Source: Rhizobium sp. R711
Lineage (GTDB): Bacteria; Pseudomonadota; Alphaproteobacteria; Rhizobiales; Rhizobiaceae
Length of the DNA stretch: 64,000 nucleotides
Assembly: GCF_002211365.1 (NCBI RefSeq)
Contig: NZ_LOKZ01000001.1
Location: forward strand, 620,001-684,000
Direction of reading: 5' to 3'
Both the position numbers and the translations under genes were made by a program. Shown here one piece after another: positions 46,149 to 55,635 of this stretch (position 1 is the stretch's first letter; each line of letters starts with the position of its first letter). The notes beneath the pieces are model-generated. The model saw nothing but the letters and a program-made list of their open reading frames with translations. It was not told the DNA's origin and did no database searches.

Positions 46149-47018
46149 ATGTCACAGGTTTGGTTGATTACAGGCAGTTCGCGTGGCCTGGGCAGGGCCC
46201 TTGCGCAAGCGGTTCTGGCGGCAGGGCACAAGCTGGTCGCGACCGCGCGCGATCCCTCGCAGCTTCAGGATATCAAGCAGCGCTACGCCGACAATGTCTT
46301 GACGATTCCTCTTGATGTGACCGACGAGCAATCGGCTGCATCAGCCGTGAAGGCCGCAGTGCAGACGTTCGGCCGGCTCGACGTGCTCGTCAACAATGCC
46401 GGTTATGGCGATGTCGGATCGATCGAGGACACCAGCCTTGCCGATTTCCGCGCCCAGATCGAAACCAACCTGTTCGGAACGATCATCGTCACCAAGGCGG
46501 CCCTGCCGTTGATGCGCGAGCAGGGCACCGGTCACATCATCCAGTTTTCCTCCGTCGGCGGCCGCATCGGCCCGGCCGGCCGCGCTCCCTATGCGGCGGC
46601 CAAGTGGGGCGTCGAGGGTTTTTCCGAAGTGCTCTCCAGGGAAGTCGGCCCGCTCGGGATCAAGGTGACGATCATCGAGCCCGGCGGCTTCCGGACCGAT
46701 TTCGCCGGCGCCTCGACCACGCTCCGCGAAGGACGCCCGGAATACGAGGACACCGTCGGCAAGATGGCTCGCTACCAGCGCGATTACAACGGCAAGCAGC
46801 CGGGCGATCCCGCAAAGGCAGCCGCTGCGATCATCCATTTGGCCGTTGTCGCAGAACCGCCACTACGCCTGCTGCTTGGCAGCGATGCGGTGCGTGGTGT
46901 CGAACAGAACGACGCGGTACGAGCCGAGGAGCATGCGGTCTGGCGCGACCTCAGTGTCTCCACGGATTTCGAGCCCGGCGCCGGCGCCGGAAAGTTCCCT
47001 TGGGAAGCGGGGAGATAG
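46149..47018 (+). CDS. Short-chain dehydrogenase/reductase
   Basis: 289 residues. Classical SDR: WLITGSSRGLGRAL (cofactor loop), VNNAGYGDVG and the catalytic YAAAKWG (Tyr-x3-Lys) with IIQFSSVGG carrying the Ser. AAGGAG lies 7 bases before ATG 46149; a much longer frame begins inside gpmA and is not real. Divergent from the HxlR regulator. Such pairs often handle quinones or aldehydes; substrate unknown. Confidence 0.9.
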   Translation: MSQVWLITGSSRGLGRALAQAVLAAGHKLVATARDPSQLQDIKQRYADNVLTIPLDVTDEQSAASAVKAAVQTFGRLDVLVNNAGYGDVGSIEDTSLADFRAQIETNLFGTIIVTKAALPLMREQGTGHIIQFSSVGGRIGPAGRAPYAAAKWGVEGFSEVLSREVGPLGIKVTIIEPGGFRTDFAGASTTLREGRPEYEDTVGKMARYQRDYNGKQPGDPAKAAAAIIHLAVVAEPPLRLLLGSDAVRGVEQNDAVRAEEHAVWRDLSVSTDFEPGAGAGKFPWEAGR

Positions 47019-47070
47019 CCGCCGGTCTCGTGATCGATGCCGGGGAGCGCTCCTCCGGCATCGGACTGAC

Positions 47071-47802
47071 CTAATTCTCGATCGTGAACTGCACGCGGTC
47101 GGCCGCAAACCGACTGATCGCATATTGGACCGGCACGCCTTCGAGGTCGGTGTTGACAGCCTTGGTGATCAGCAGGATCGCGCCGGGCGCCAGATCGAGC
47201 GCTGCCGTATCCGCCTCGTCGGCATGGACGGCGGTGATCTCGGTGGTCGCGCGCACATAGTCGGATAATCCAAGCTCGGCAAAGGCCTTGGTGATGGATT
47301 CTGTCCGCTGGTAGGCATCGGGCATGCCGCCGAAGCGCCCAGCTGGAAACCACGCCGTCGCGCAGGAGACCGGGCGGCCATCCGCCTTGCGAACCGTTTC
47401 CATGCGGATGACAGGCTCGCCTGGCCGAATCTGCAGCCCGCGCGCCACGTCCGCGTCGGCCTTCTCCTCCGAATAGGAAAGCAGCAGCCCGCGCATCTCG
47501 CGCGCCTGCTCGCCGATCCCGGCGGTAAAGCGGGTGCGCTTGGTGATCGGAAAGTTCAGGCGCTCCTTGCGCTCGATCAGCGTGCCGCGTCCCTGCACGG
47601 CGCGCACGATGCCTTCCTGCGCAAGGGCGGCGATCGCGCTTCTGACTGTATGCCGGTTGACGCCGAACTGCAGCGCCAGAACCGTCTCGGGCGGCACCAT
47701 GCCGGTCTCGTCATAGGCGCCGGCGCTGATCGCCTGGCGAATGCGGTCGGCGATCTGCCGCCACAGCGCCACGCCCGTCTGTCTTTGTACCTGCCCAGCC
47801 AT
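47071..47802 (-). CDS. phnF: PhnF-type GntR/HutC regulator of phosphonate genes
   Basis: 243 residues. An N-terminal GntR winged helix (LWRQIADRIRQAISAGAYD, VNRHTVRSAIAALAQEGIV) and a C-terminal UTRA domain (FGGMPDAYQRTESITKAFAEL...ILLITKAVNTDLEGVPVQYAIS). AAGGGG lies just before ATG 47802; a GTG 18 bases earlier would read into the Pho-box-like site. It is divergent from phnG; a palindrome in the gap is its likely operator. Confidence 0.92.
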   Translation of the reverse strand: MAGQVQRQTGVALWRQIADRIRQAISAGAYDETGMVPPETVLALQFGVNRHTVRSAIAALAQEGIVRAVQGRGTLIERKERLNFPITKRTRFTAGIGEQAREMRGLLLSYSEEKADADVARGLQIRPGEPVIRMETVRKADGRPVSCATAWFPAGRFGGMPDAYQRTESITKAFAELGLSDYVRATTEITAVHADEADTAALDLAPGAILLITKAVNTDLEGVPVQYAISRFAADRVQFTIEN

Positions 47803-47814
47803 TTTACCCCTTGA

Positions 47815-47831
47815 TGTCACACGCTTGTCAT
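47815..47831 (+). promoter_or_regulatory. Pho-box-like site before phnG
   Basis: TGTCACACGCTTGTCAT contains two TGTCAC/T half-sites exactly 11 bp apart, the arrangement of PhoB-binding boxes in rhizobia. It lies about 70 bases before phnG and just outside the phnF start. Confidence 0.65.
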
Positions 47832-47866
47832 GTCGCGGATTTAAGCGTAACCGTATCTTGTATGGT

Positions 47867-47884
47867 TGTCTATATCAATAGACA
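47867..47884. promoter_or_regulatory. Palindromic operator, probable PhnF site
   Basis: TGTCTATATCAATAGACA is a perfect 6-bp inverted repeat around 6 bases. It lies 16 bases before the phnG start in the phnF-phnG gap. Its GTnTA...TAnAC symmetry resembles HutC/GntR-type operators. Binding is inferred. Confidence 0.65.
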
Positions 47885-47899
47885 TTTAAGGATGTGGCG

Positions 47900-48367
47900 A
47901 TGACCTTAGCGGAAAAGAATGAGCCGGGGGCAGGGGGGCGCAAGCGCGTCGTCGACCTGCTTGCGCGTGCGGAGCGACAGGAGCTGGTCGAGGCATGGGA
48001 CAAGCTGGCGGAAAAGCCTGCGGCCCAGCCGGTGCGCGGACCGGAAACGGGCCTCGTCATGGTCCGCGGCCGCATGGGCGGCGGCGGTGCGCCGTTCAAC
48101 CTCGGCGAGGTGACGGTCACCCGCGCCACCGTGCGCCTTGCATCAGGCACCGTGGGTCACGCCCAGGCGCTCGGCACGGATCGAGAGAAGGCCCGGTTTT
48201 CCGCCATCTTCGACGCCCTCTGGCAGGAGCAGGCGACACAATCCTTCGTCGAGCATGCGCTTCTGCAGCCGATCGCCGCACGCGTGGCGGATGCCGGTCG
48301 CCGCAAGGCCGATGAGACTGCGGCAACCCGCGTCGATTTCTTCACCATGGTTCGCGGAGACGACTGA
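47900..48367 (+). CDS. phnG: C-P lyase subunit PhnG
   Basis: 155 residues. Core subunit of the PhnGHIJ complex that transfers the phosphonate to ribose 5-triphosphate from ATP. The family segments RKRVVDLLARAERQELVEAW, PETGLVMVRGRMGGGGAPFNLGEVTVTR and GHAQALGTDREKARFSAIFDALWQ are clear. ATG 47900 has AAGGA 8 bases upstream; a GTG 6 bases earlier is the alternative. It overlaps phnH (TGATG) and opens the operon. Confidence 0.95.
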   Translation: MTLAEKNEPGAGGRKRVVDLLARAERQELVEAWDKLAEKPAAQPVRGPETGLVMVRGRMGGGGAPFNLGEVTVTRATVRLASGTVGHAQALGTDREKARFSAIFDALWQEQATQSFVEHALLQPIAARVADAGRRKADETAATRVDFFTMVRGDD

Positions 48368-48990
48368 TGAGCCTCAAGACGGAAGCCCCCAGGAATGATG
48401 CGTTGGCCGGCGGCTTTGCCGAGCCGGTCTTCCACGCCCAGAGCGTCTTCAAGCTGATGATGGATGCGATGGCCCGTCCGGGCACGATCCAGACGGTCGC
48501 CCCCGACGCCCTGCCGCCGGCGCCCCTCGGCGTTGCGGCCGGCGCGATCGCGCTGACGCTCTGCGATCACGACACCCCGGTCTGGCTGTCATCAGGGCTG
48601 GCAAAATCCGCCGTGCCGCAATGGCTTGGCTTCCACACCGGTGCGCCTGTCACGCCGGAGAAGGCCGAAGCGCGCTTCGCCTTCGTCGACGCCGGAACGC
48701 CGCTGTCGTCCTTCGGTCTCTTTGCCGCCGGCACCCAGGAATATCCGGACCGTTCGACGACGCTGGTCATCGAACTGGCTGATATCGAAGGTGGCCGCAA
48801 GCTGGCGCTGATGGGTCCCGGCATCAAGACCGTGACCGACATCGCGCCGCTTGGCCTGCCCGATACCTTCTTGCGCCTCTGGACGGAGAACCGCGCCCTC
48901 TTCCCGCGCGGCATCGACATCGTGCTGACCTCGGGCAGCCGTTTTCTCTGCCTGCCCCGCACCACCAAGATCACCGCAAGGGAGATGTGA
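48367..48990 (+). CDS. phnH: C-P lyase subunit PhnH
   Basis: 207 residues. Part of the PhnGHIJ core complex. Typical PhnH start (ALAGGFAEPVFHAQSVFKLMMDAMARPG) and the later segment LMGPGIKTVTDIAPLGLP. It starts within the phnG stop and is followed by phnI after 3 bases. PhnH has no catalytic motif of its own and is needed for complex stability. Confidence 0.95.
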   Translation: MSLKTEAPRNDALAGGFAEPVFHAQSVFKLMMDAMARPGTIQTVAPDALPPAPLGVAAGAIALTLCDHDTPVWLSSGLAKSAVPQWLGFHTGAPVTPEKAEARFAFVDAGTPLSSFGLFAAGTQEYPDRSTTLVIELADIEGGRKLALMGPGIKTVTDIAPLGLPDTFLRLWTENRALFPRGIDIVLTSGSRFLCLPRTTKITAREM

Positions 48991-48993
48991 CCC

Positions 48994-50103
48994 ATGTATG
49001 TTGCTGTCAAAGGGGGCGAGGCCGCCATTGCCAACGCTCATCGCCTGCTGGCGGATCGCCGTCGCGGCGACCGTACGTTGCCGGCTATCGGTATCGACCA
49101 GATCGTGGCGCAGCTGGCGCTGGCCGTCGATCGCGTCATGGCCGAAGCCTCGCTTTACGATCGCACGCTTGCCGCTCTCGCCGTCCGCCAGTCGCGTGGC
49201 GACATGATTGAAGCGATCTTCCTGCTCCGCGCCTACCGCACGACGCTGCCGCGCTTTGGCTATAGCAAGCCGATCGACACCGCCCATATGAAGATCGAGC
49301 GCCGCGTCTCTGCCACCTACAAGGATCTGCCCGGCGGCCAGCTGCTCGGCCCGACCTTCGACTACACGCATCGCCTCCTAGACCCATCGCTGCTATCAGA
49401 CGAAGCCGTCGAGGAACCGACGCTTCGCGAAGCGGAAACCGGCCGCGTCATGCGCGTTTCGGAAATCCTCGAGCAGGAAGGCCTGATCGAGGGCGATGGC
49501 GAAATGCCCGAGGATCACGAGATCGGTGACCTCACGCGCGAGCCTATGGAATTCCCGATGACCCGCGATCTGCGCCTGCAGGCGCTGGCCCGCGGTGATG
49601 AAGGTTTCCTCCTGGCGCTCGGCTATTCCACGCAGCGCGGCTACGGTCGCAACCATCCCTTCACCGGCGAAATCCGCATCGGTGAGGTCGAGGTCGAATT
49701 CGATGTTCGCGAACTCGGCTTCGCTGTCTCGCTCGGCACCATCCAGGTCACCGAATGCCAGATGGTCAACCAGTTCAAGGGTTCGTCAAAGGCGCCGCCG
49801 CAGTTCACCCGCGGCTACGGCCTCGTCTTCGGCCAGAGCGAGCGCAAGGCAATGTCCATGTCGCTCGTTGATCGTGCACTGCGCGCCGAAGAACTCGGCG
49901 AGGACATCACCGCCCCGGCGCAGGACGAGGAATTCGTCATCTCGCATGCCGACAACGTGCAGTCGACCGGCTTCGTCGAGCATCTGAAGCTGCCGCACTA
50001 CGTCGACTTCCAGGCGGAACTCGATCTGGTCCGTCGCATGCGCAACGAATTCGAAGCCAACCGCACCGGCGGCGACGATACCATCAAGGAGGCTGCGGAA
50101 TGA
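48994..50103 (+). CDS. phnI: C-P lyase subunit PhnI (nucleosidase/ribosyl transferase component)
   Basis: 369 residues. Attaches the ribose triphosphate to phosphonate by displacing adenine, with PhnG/H/L. Conserved: MYVAVKGGEAAIANAHRLLADRRRGD, RIGEVEVEFDVRELGFAVSLGTIQVTECQMVNQF and TRGYGLVFGQSERKAMSMSLVDRAL. It ends overlapping phnJ by ATGA-type junction. GGGAG lies upstream of its ATG. Confidence 0.96.
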   Translation: MYVAVKGGEAAIANAHRLLADRRRGDRTLPAIGIDQIVAQLALAVDRVMAEASLYDRTLAALAVRQSRGDMIEAIFLLRAYRTTLPRFGYSKPIDTAHMKIERRVSATYKDLPGGQLLGPTFDYTHRLLDPSLLSDEAVEEPTLREAETGRVMRVSEILEQEGLIEGDGEMPEDHEIGDLTREPMEFPMTRDLRLQALARGDEGFLLALGYSTQRGYGRNHPFTGEIRIGEVEVEFDVRELGFAVSLGTIQVTECQMVNQFKGSSKAPPQFTRGYGLVFGQSERKAMSMSLVDRALRAEELGEDITAPAQDEEFVISHADNVQSTGFVEHLKLPHYVDFQAELDLVRRMRNEFEANRTGGDDTIKEAAE

Positions 50104-50981
50104 CCGATCTGGCCACGTACAATTTCGGCTATCTCGACGAACAGACGAAGCGCATGATCCGCCGCGCGATCCTGAAGGCGATCGCCATCCCCGGCTACCA
50201 GGTGCCCTTCGCCTCGCGCGAAATGCCGATGCCTTACGGCTGGGGCACCGGCGGCGTGCAGGTCACGGCCTCGATCATCGGCCCGGATGATGTGCTGAAG
50301 GTCATCGACCAAGGCGCCGACGATACGACCAACGCGGTCTCGATCCGCGCCTTCTTCCAGAAGGTCGCCAATGTCGCGGTGACGACGCACACCAAGGAAG
50401 CGACGATCATCCAGACCCGCCACCGCATCCCGGAAGAAAAGCTCGGGACCAATCAGGTGCTGGTCTACCAGGTGCCGATCCCCGAGCCGCTGCGCTTCCT
50501 CGAGCCGCGCGAGATCGAAACCCGCAAGATGCACGCGCTTGAGGAATACGGCCTCATGCATGTGAAGCTCTACGAGGACATCGCGCACAACGGCCGCATC
50601 TCCAAGACCTACGCCTATCCGGTCAAGGTCGCCGGCCGCTACGTCATGGATCCGTCGCCGACGCCGAAGTTCGACAATCCGAAAATGCACATGTCGGATG
50701 CGCTGCAGCTCTTCGGGGCAGGGCGCGAGAAGCGCATCTATGCCGTTCCGCCCTATACCGAAGTCGTCAGCCTCGATTTCGAGGATTATCCCTTCGAGAT
50801 CCAGCGCTTCGGCAAGCCGTGCGCGCTCTGCGGCGCAGAAGAGGTCTATCTCGACGAGGTCATCCTCGACGACAAGGGCGGGCGCATGTTCGTCTGCTCT
50901 GACACCGACCATTGCGAAGACCGCCGCGCCCGCGGGCATGCCGGCGAGATGTTGGCACCCAGTCAGGAGGCCGCCGAATGA
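50100..50981 (+). CDS. phnJ: C-P lyase PhnJ (radical SAM enzyme)
   Basis: 293 residues. Cuts the carbon-phosphorus bond using S-adenosylmethionine and a [4Fe-4S] cluster. The cysteines C241, C244, C266 and C272 give CX2CX21CX5C, the exact PhnJ pattern with the same numbering as E. coli. N-terminal YNFGYLDEQTKRMIRRAILKAIAIPGYQVP is diagnostic. It overlaps phnI and phnK by 4 bases each, so the subunits are coupled. Confidence 0.97.
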   Translation: MTDLATYNFGYLDEQTKRMIRRAILKAIAIPGYQVPFASREMPMPYGWGTGGVQVTASIIGPDDVLKVIDQGADDTTNAVSIRAFFQKVANVAVTTHTKEATIIQTRHRIPEEKLGTNQVLVYQVPIPEPLRFLEPREIETRKMHALEEYGLMHVKLYEDIAHNGRISKTYAYPVKVAGRYVMDPSPTPKFDNPKMHMSDALQLFGAGREKRIYAVPPYTEVVSLDFEDYPFEIQRFGKPCALCGAEEVYLDEVILDDKGGRMFVCSDTDHCEDRRARGHAGEMLAPSQEAAE

Positions 50982-51754
50982 GCGACACCCCACTTCTCAA
51001 AGTCAATGACGTCTCGAAGTTCTACGGCAACCGCATCGGCTGCCGCAACGTCTCCTTCGAGCTCTGGCCCGGCGAAGTGCTCGCCATCGTCGGTGAATCC
51101 GGCTCAGGCAAGACCACGCTGCTCAACTGCATCTCGACTCGCCTGATGCCGACAACGGGCAGCGTCGAATATCACATGCGCGACGGCGCCTATCGCGACC
51201 TCTACCGCATGAACGAGGCCGAGCGCCGCTTCCTGATGCGCACCGACTGGGGTTTCGTGCATCAGAATCCGGCTGACGGCCTGCGTATGACGGTCTCGGC
51301 CGGTGCCAATGTCGGCGAACGCCTGATGGCGATCGGCGACCGTCACTACGGCAACATCCGCTCCACGGCCATCGACTGGCTGCAGCGCGTCGAAATCGAC
51401 GAAGGCCGTATCGACGATCAGCCGCGTGCCTTCTCCGGCGGCATGCGTCAGCGCCTGCAGATTGCTCGCAACCTGGTGACCGGCCCGCGCCTGGTCTTCA
51501 TGGACGAGCCGACCGGCGGCCTTGACGTCTCGGTGCAGGCCCGCCTGCTCGATCTTGTGCGCGGCCTCGTCAATGATCTCGGCCTTGCCGCGATCATCGT
51601 CACCCACGACCTCGCCGTCGCGCGCCTGCTGTCGCACCGCATGATGGTGATGAAGGATGGTCATGTCATCGAGCACGGGCTGACCGATCGCGTCCTCGAC
51701 GATCCGCGCGAGCCGTACACGCAACTCCTCGTTTCCTCCATCCTGCAGGTCTGA
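50978..51754 (+). CDS. phnK: C-P lyase-associated ABC ATPase PhnK
   Basis: 258 residues. One ABC domain: [45 protein letters not shown]. PhnK binds the PhnJ subunit of the core complex rather than a membrane permease. ATG 50978 overlaps the phnJ stop; a longer frame begins inside phnJ and is not used. A 64-base gap separates it from phnL. Confidence 0.95.
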   Translation: MSDTPLLKVNDVSKFYGNRIGCRNVSFELWPGEVLAIVGESGSGKTTLLNCISTRLMPTTGSVEYHMRDGAYRDLYRMNEAERRFLMRTDWGFVHQNPADGLRMTVSAGANVGERLMAIGDRHYGNIRSTAIDWLQRVEIDEGRIDDQPRAFSGGMRQRLQIARNLVTGPRLVFMDEPTGGLDVSVQARLLDLVRGLVNDLGLAAIIVTHDLAVARLLSHRMMVMKDGHVIEHGLTDRVLDDPREPYTQLLVSSILQV

Positions 51755-51818
51755 TCGAGAATGCTGTTCCGACTCCGGCTATCGGTGTCGGCGGCAAGCG
51801 AAACTAAGGAAAGAAATC

Positions 51819-52529
51819 ATGGCAACGCCACTCGTTGTTTCTGAAGTCGTCAAGAGCTTCACCATGCACCTGCGCGACGGCATCAAGCTGCCGGTCGTTT
51901 CGGATGTATCCTTTTCCGTGGCATGCGGGGAATGCGTCGTCCTCGGCGGCCCGTCGGGCATCGGCAAGAGCTCGCTGCTGAAGATGATTTACGGCAACTA
52001 TGCCGTGGATAGTGGCCAGATTCTCATTAAGCATCACGACAAGATCGTCGATCTGGCAACGGCGGACCCGCGCACGGTGATCGACATGCGCCGTCATACG
52101 CTCGGCTATGTCAGCCAGTTCCTGCGCACCGTTCCGCGTGTCGCGGCCATCGACGTGGTGGCCGAGCCGCTGGTCGCCCGCGGTGAGAAAGCTGAAACGG
52201 CGCGCGAGAAGGCGGCAAACCTTCTCTCGAAGCTGAACCTGCCGGAAGCGCTCTGGCAGCTTCCGCCCGCCACCTTCTCCGGCGGCGAGCAGCAGCGCGT
52301 CAACATCGCCCGCGGCTTCATCACCGAGCACACCGTCCTGCTGCTCGATGAGCCGACCGCCTCGCTCGACGCCAGGAACCGCGCCGTCGTCGTCGGCATG
52401 ATCGAGGAAAAGAAGAAGGCGGGCGTCGCCCTTCTCGGCATCTTCCACGATGAAGAGGTGCGCGAGGCCGTCGCCGACCGCATTCTCGACGTCCAGAAAT
52501 TCTCGCCGCGAAAGGCGATCGCCGCATGA
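51819..52529 (+). CDS. phnL: C-P lyase-associated ABC ATPase PhnL
   Basis: 236 residues. One ABC domain: [42 protein letters not shown]. PhnL also associates with the C-P lyase core and is needed for the first step with PhnI. GGAAAG lies about 9 bases upstream. It overlaps the acetyltransferase gene by ATGA. Confidence 0.95.
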   Translation: MATPLVVSEVVKSFTMHLRDGIKLPVVSDVSFSVACGECVVLGGPSGIGKSSLLKMIYGNYAVDSGQILIKHHDKIVDLATADPRTVIDMRRHTLGYVSQFLRTVPRVAAIDVVAEPLVARGEKAETAREKAANLLSKLNLPEALWQLPPATFSGGEQQRVNIARGFITEHTVLLLDEPTASLDARNRAVVVGMIEEKKKAGVALLGIFHDEEVREAVADRILDVQKFSPRKAIAA

Positions 52530-53143
52530 GCCGCAAGATTGGCCTCGAGCCCTATTTCCACGAAACAGCATCGGTGAAGAACGCCACCTTCGGTCGCTTC
52601 ACGGAGGTCTCGGAGCGTTGCCGCATGGAGGAAGTCGAGTTCGGCGACTATTCCTATGTCATGCAGGACGGTGCGATCTGGTGCGCGACGATCGGCAAGT
52701 TCGTCAACATCGCCGCCTCGGTGCGGATTAATGCCACCAACCATCCGACCTGGCGCGCAACGCTGCATCACTTCACCTATCGCGCCGCCGATTATTGGCC
52801 GGATGCCGATATGGAGGCCGACTTCTTCGAATGGCGCCGCTCCAACCGCGTCGTCATTGGCCATGACGTCTGGATCGGCCACGGGGCCACCATCCTGCCC
52901 GGCGTCAAGGTCGGCAACGGCGCGGTCATCGGTGCCGGCGCGGTCGTCTCCAAGGATGTCGCTGCCTACACCATCGTCGGCGGCGTCCCCGCCAAGCTGA
53001 TCCGCGAGCGGTTCCCGAAAGAGGTCGGCGAACGCATGGACAAGCTCGCCTGGTGGGATTGGGAGCATGATCGCCTGCGGGTCGCCCTGCAGGACTTCCG
53101 GAACCTCAGCGTCGAAGATTTTCTCGCCCGCTACGAGCAGTGA
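52526..53143 (+). CDS. Hexapeptide-repeat acetyltransferase of phosphonate operons (TIGR03308-type)
   Basis: 205 residues. Left-handed beta-helix repeats ([58 protein letters not shown]) mark a xenobiotic/maltose-type acetyltransferase fold. Such proteins occur in many rhizobial phn clusters and are proposed to N-acetylate aminoalkylphosphonates, but substrate is unproven here. It is the last gene of the phnG operon, overlapping phnL by 4 bases, and a terminator follows. Confidence 0.85.
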   Translation: MSRKIGLEPYFHETASVKNATFGRFTEVSERCRMEEVEFGDYSYVMQDGAIWCATIGKFVNIAASVRINATNHPTWRATLHHFTYRAADYWPDADMEADFFEWRRSNRVVIGHDVWIGHGATILPGVKVGNGAVIGAGAVVSKDVAAYTIVGGVPAKLIRERFPKEVGERMDKLAWWDWEHDRLRVALQDFRNLSVEDFLARYEQ

Positions 53144-53147
53144 CCGA

Positions 53148-53175
53148 AGCCCTTGAGTTCGCTCAGGGGCTTTTC
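53148..53175 (+). terminator. Terminator of the phnG-L operon
   Basis: AGCCCTTGAG and CTCAGGGGCT form a 10-bp stem (one G-T pair) around TTCG, followed by TTTTC. It lies 5 bases after the acetyltransferase stop. Confidence 0.8.
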
Positions 53176-53221
53176 TCTTCGGTCCACGAAGGCAGCCCCA
53201 CGCGAAAAGCCAGGCTTTGGT

Positions 53222-53434
53222 CTACGGATTTGGGTTCTTCGCCAACTGCCATTCACCGGTCTCGTCCGGCTCGACGCGTTTGTTGCCGCGGTAGAAGATC
53301 GGCTGTCCGGTCTTCTTGTCCATCGAGAAGCGGCTCGGCGTGAACTTTTCGCTCTCGTGTCCACGGATGGCGAGACTGAGCGCCTCCTTGAACTTCCCGT
53401 CTTTGCACAGGCTTTTGAAGAGTGCCTGATCCAT
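53222..53434 (-). CDS. Small hydrophilic protein, function unknown
   Basis: 70 residues, basic and soluble: MDQALFKSLCKDGKFKEALS, then AIRGHESEKFTPSRFSMDKK, ending KRVEPDETGEWQLAKNPNP. GGAG lies about 8 bases before ATG 53434, which supports this start over a longer frame. It is on the opposite strand between the two phn operons. I do not recognise the family; a role in phosphonate use is not implied. Confidence 0.6.
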   Translation of the reverse strand: MDQALFKSLCKDGKFKEALSLAIRGHESEKFTPSRFSMDKKTGQPIFYRGNKRVEPDETGEWQLAKNPNP

Positions 53435-53633
53435 CGCTTTACTCCAGTATTCCCGATATCCGTTGAATTGCCTGCCATCGACTGGTGATCGGGTCAACTG
53501 CTGCGACGATACCTCTCGTGCCGACTTCGTGTGCAATCGCTCAGCCCCAGCTGCGGTTGGCAGGTTCCCGTCGCTATTGTTTATCCGGCACACGACCGCG
53601 GCTGGATCCGATGTCCGTCAAAGGACCGATTAT

Positions 53634-53659
53634 GACAGTCCTTACACAAAATTGACATT
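53634..53659 (-). promoter_or_regulatory. Possible Pho-box-like sequence before phnC
   Basis: On the minus strand three TGT-type half-sites occur: TGTCAA, TGTGTA and TGTCAT, the last two 11 bp apart. TTGACA (plus strand) in the same stretch could be a -35 element. It lies about 65-90 bases before phnC. The match is weaker than the site before phnG. Confidence 0.4.
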
Positions 53660-53721
53660 GGAGCTTCATCAAGCGGGACTAATGCACTCCCTCATATCGC
53701 CTTTGGACTATGAGGAAGAGC

Positions 53722-54570
53722 ATGATGTTCGAGCTGAGGAATGTCACCCGCCGTTTCGGAAAGAAGACCGCCGTCGATTCCGTTACGCTCGACATTCCTC
53801 AGGGCCAGATGGTCGGCATCATCGGACGTTCCGGTGCGGGCAAGTCCACGCTTCTGCGTATGATCAACCGCCTGCAGGAGCCGACATCGGGCTCGATCCA
53901 TTTCGCCGGTGTCAAGGTCTCCAGCCTTGGCGGCCAGGCGCTACGCAACTGGCAGCGCGATTGCGCGATGATCTTCCAGCAATTCAATCTCGTTCCGCGT
54001 CTCGACGTGCTGACCAACGTCATGCTCGGCCGTCTCAATCATCGCTCCACCGCGATGAGCCTGTTTGGTCTCTTCACCCGCGAGGAGCGCATCCACGCGA
54101 TTGCCGCCCTTGAGCGCCTCGGCATCGAGCAGACGGCCTTGCAGATGGCAGGCACTCTGTCGGGTGGCCAGCAGCAGCGCGTGGCGATTGCCCGCGCGCT
54201 GATGCAGAACCCGAAGATGGTGCTCGCCGACGAGCCGATCGCCTCGCTTGATCCGCTCAACGCCAAGATCGTCATGGACGCACTGCGCGACATCAACGAG
54301 CGCGAAGGCATCACCGTCATCACCAATCTTCATACACTCGATACCGCCCGCAACTACTGCGAACGCATCGTCGGCATGGCTGCTGGCCGCGTCGTGTTCG
54401 ACGGCAAGCCCTCCGAACTGACGGCTGAAGCCGTCAAACAGATTTACGGCACCGACAAGGATGGCGCCGGCATCGACGAGACGATGACCTCGACCTCGAT
54501 CAACATTCCCGCGGCTGCCGCCGCCAATCAATCCGCCGGCTTGCAACCGCTGGCGCTGGCCGGTCTCTGA
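53722..54570 (+). CDS. phnC: Phosphonate ABC transporter ATP-binding protein PhnC
   Basis: 282 residues. ATPase of the PhnCDE importer: [23 protein letters not shown] (Walker A region), [17 protein letters not shown] and [16 protein letters not shown] 53722 follows AGGAAG at a good spacing; an ATG 12 bases earlier is possible. It opens the second phn operon. An Ala/Ser-rich tail of about 30 residues ([20 protein letters not shown]) extends beyond the usual domain end. Confidence 0.95.
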   Translation: MMFELRNVTRRFGKKTAVDSVTLDIPQGQMVGIIGRSGAGKSTLLRMINRLQEPTSGSIHFAGVKVSSLGGQALRNWQRDCAMIFQQFNLVPRLDVLTNVMLGRLNHRSTAMSLFGLFTREERIHAIAALERLGIEQTALQMAGTLSGGQQQRVAIARALMQNPKMVLADEPIASLDPLNAKIVMDALRDINEREGITVITNLHTLDTARNYCERIVGMAAGRVVFDGKPSELTAEAVKQIYGTDKDGAGIDETMTSTSINIPAAAAANQSAGLQPLALAGL

Positions 54571-54660
54571 GAGGGGCGGCCTCGATCGTAAGCCCGCGTT
54601 ATGGGCGCACGTCTTCTTAACCAGGGATCGCCGGGAAGACCGGTCAATCAGGAGAGTACC

Positions 54661-55566
54661 ATGTTGAAGAAAGCACTCTTTGCCGCGACGGCGCTGTTTG
54701 CGCTTGCCGGCGTTTCGCATGCTGCAGACCTCAAGGAATTCCGCGTTGGTATTCTCGGTGGCGAAAACGAAGCCGATCGCCTGCGTAACTACGCTTGCCT
54801 GGCTGACCACCTGAAGACCGAATTCGGCTTCGAGAAGGTTTCGCTCTTCCCGGCTGCCGACTATGACGGCGTTATCCAGGGTCTTCTCGGCGGCACGCTC
54901 GACTTCGCGGAACTCGGCGCTTCGGGTTACGCTGCGATCGCCATCAAGAACGACAAGGCTGTCACCCCGATCCTGACGACCGTTCAGAAGGACGGTTCGA
55001 CGGGCTACCACTCGATTGGTCTCGCTCTGAAGTCCTCGGGCATCAAGGACATCAAGGACGCCAAGGGCAAGAAGCTCGGCTACGCCGATCCGGACTCCAC
55101 CTCGGGCTACCTGATCCCGCTGACGCAGATCCCGAAGGACACTGGCATGCCGAATGACCAGTACTTCGCTTCCACGCAGTTCAACGGCGGCCACGAGAAC
55201 AACCTTCTCGCTGCCTATGACGGCAAGGTCGATATCGCCGTTGACGACTCCTCGGGCATCGGCGATTTCAAGGACGGCTACACTTCCGGCACCTTCCGCA
55301 AGGCTGTCGACAAGGGCACCGTAGATCCGAACAAGCTCGTCGAAGTCTGGCGTTCGCCACTGATCCCGAACGGCCCGCTCGTTATTCGCAACGAACTCGG
55401 CGCTGATTGGCAGGCAAAGCTCACCGACTTCTTCATGAAGCTCCCGGCAAAGGATGCCAAGTGCTTCGCAGCCATCGAAGGCGGCGATTACCAGGGCTAC
55501 ACCAAGGTTCAGCCTGACTTCTACAATGCCATCATCGATGCTCGTAAGGCTGCCATCGGCGGTTGA
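54661..55566 (+). CDS. phnD: Phosphonate ABC transporter substrate-binding protein PhnD
   Basis: 301 residues. Signal peptide MLKKALFAATALFALAGVSHA, then the PhnD fold: FRVGILGGENEADRLRNYA, PAADYDGVIQGLLGGTLDFAELGASGYAA, YADPDSTSGYLIP. CAGGAG lies 7 bases before ATG 54661; the longer frame upstream is not homologous. It is 90 bases after phnC and followed by a terminator before phnE. Confidence 0.96.
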   Translation: MLKKALFAATALFALAGVSHAADLKEFRVGILGGENEADRLRNYACLADHLKTEFGFEKVSLFPAADYDGVIQGLLGGTLDFAELGASGYAAIAIKNDKAVTPILTTVQKDGSTGYHSIGLALKSSGIKDIKDAKGKKLGYADPDSTSGYLIPLTQIPKDTGMPNDQYFASTQFNGGHENNLLAAYDGKVDIAVDDSSGIGDFKDGYTSGTFRKAVDKGTVDPNKLVEVWRSPLIPNGPLVIRNELGADWQAKLTDFFMKLPAKDAKCFAAIEGGDYQGYTKVQPDFYNAIIDARKAAIGG

Positions 55567-55583
55567 TCGATCCTGACGGTTGA

Positions 55584-55611
55584 AGGGCGGCCGTAACAAG
55601 CCGCCCTTTTT
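55584..55611 (+). terminator. Hairpin terminator between phnD and phnE
   Basis: AGGGCGGC and GCCGCCCT form a perfect 8-bp stem with an 8-base loop and a five-T run. It lies 17 bases after the phnD stop, before phnE. As in the nucleoside importer it would limit permease expression. Confidence 0.85.
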
Positions 55612-55635
55612 GTTGCGAAGAAAGCGGACACCTTC

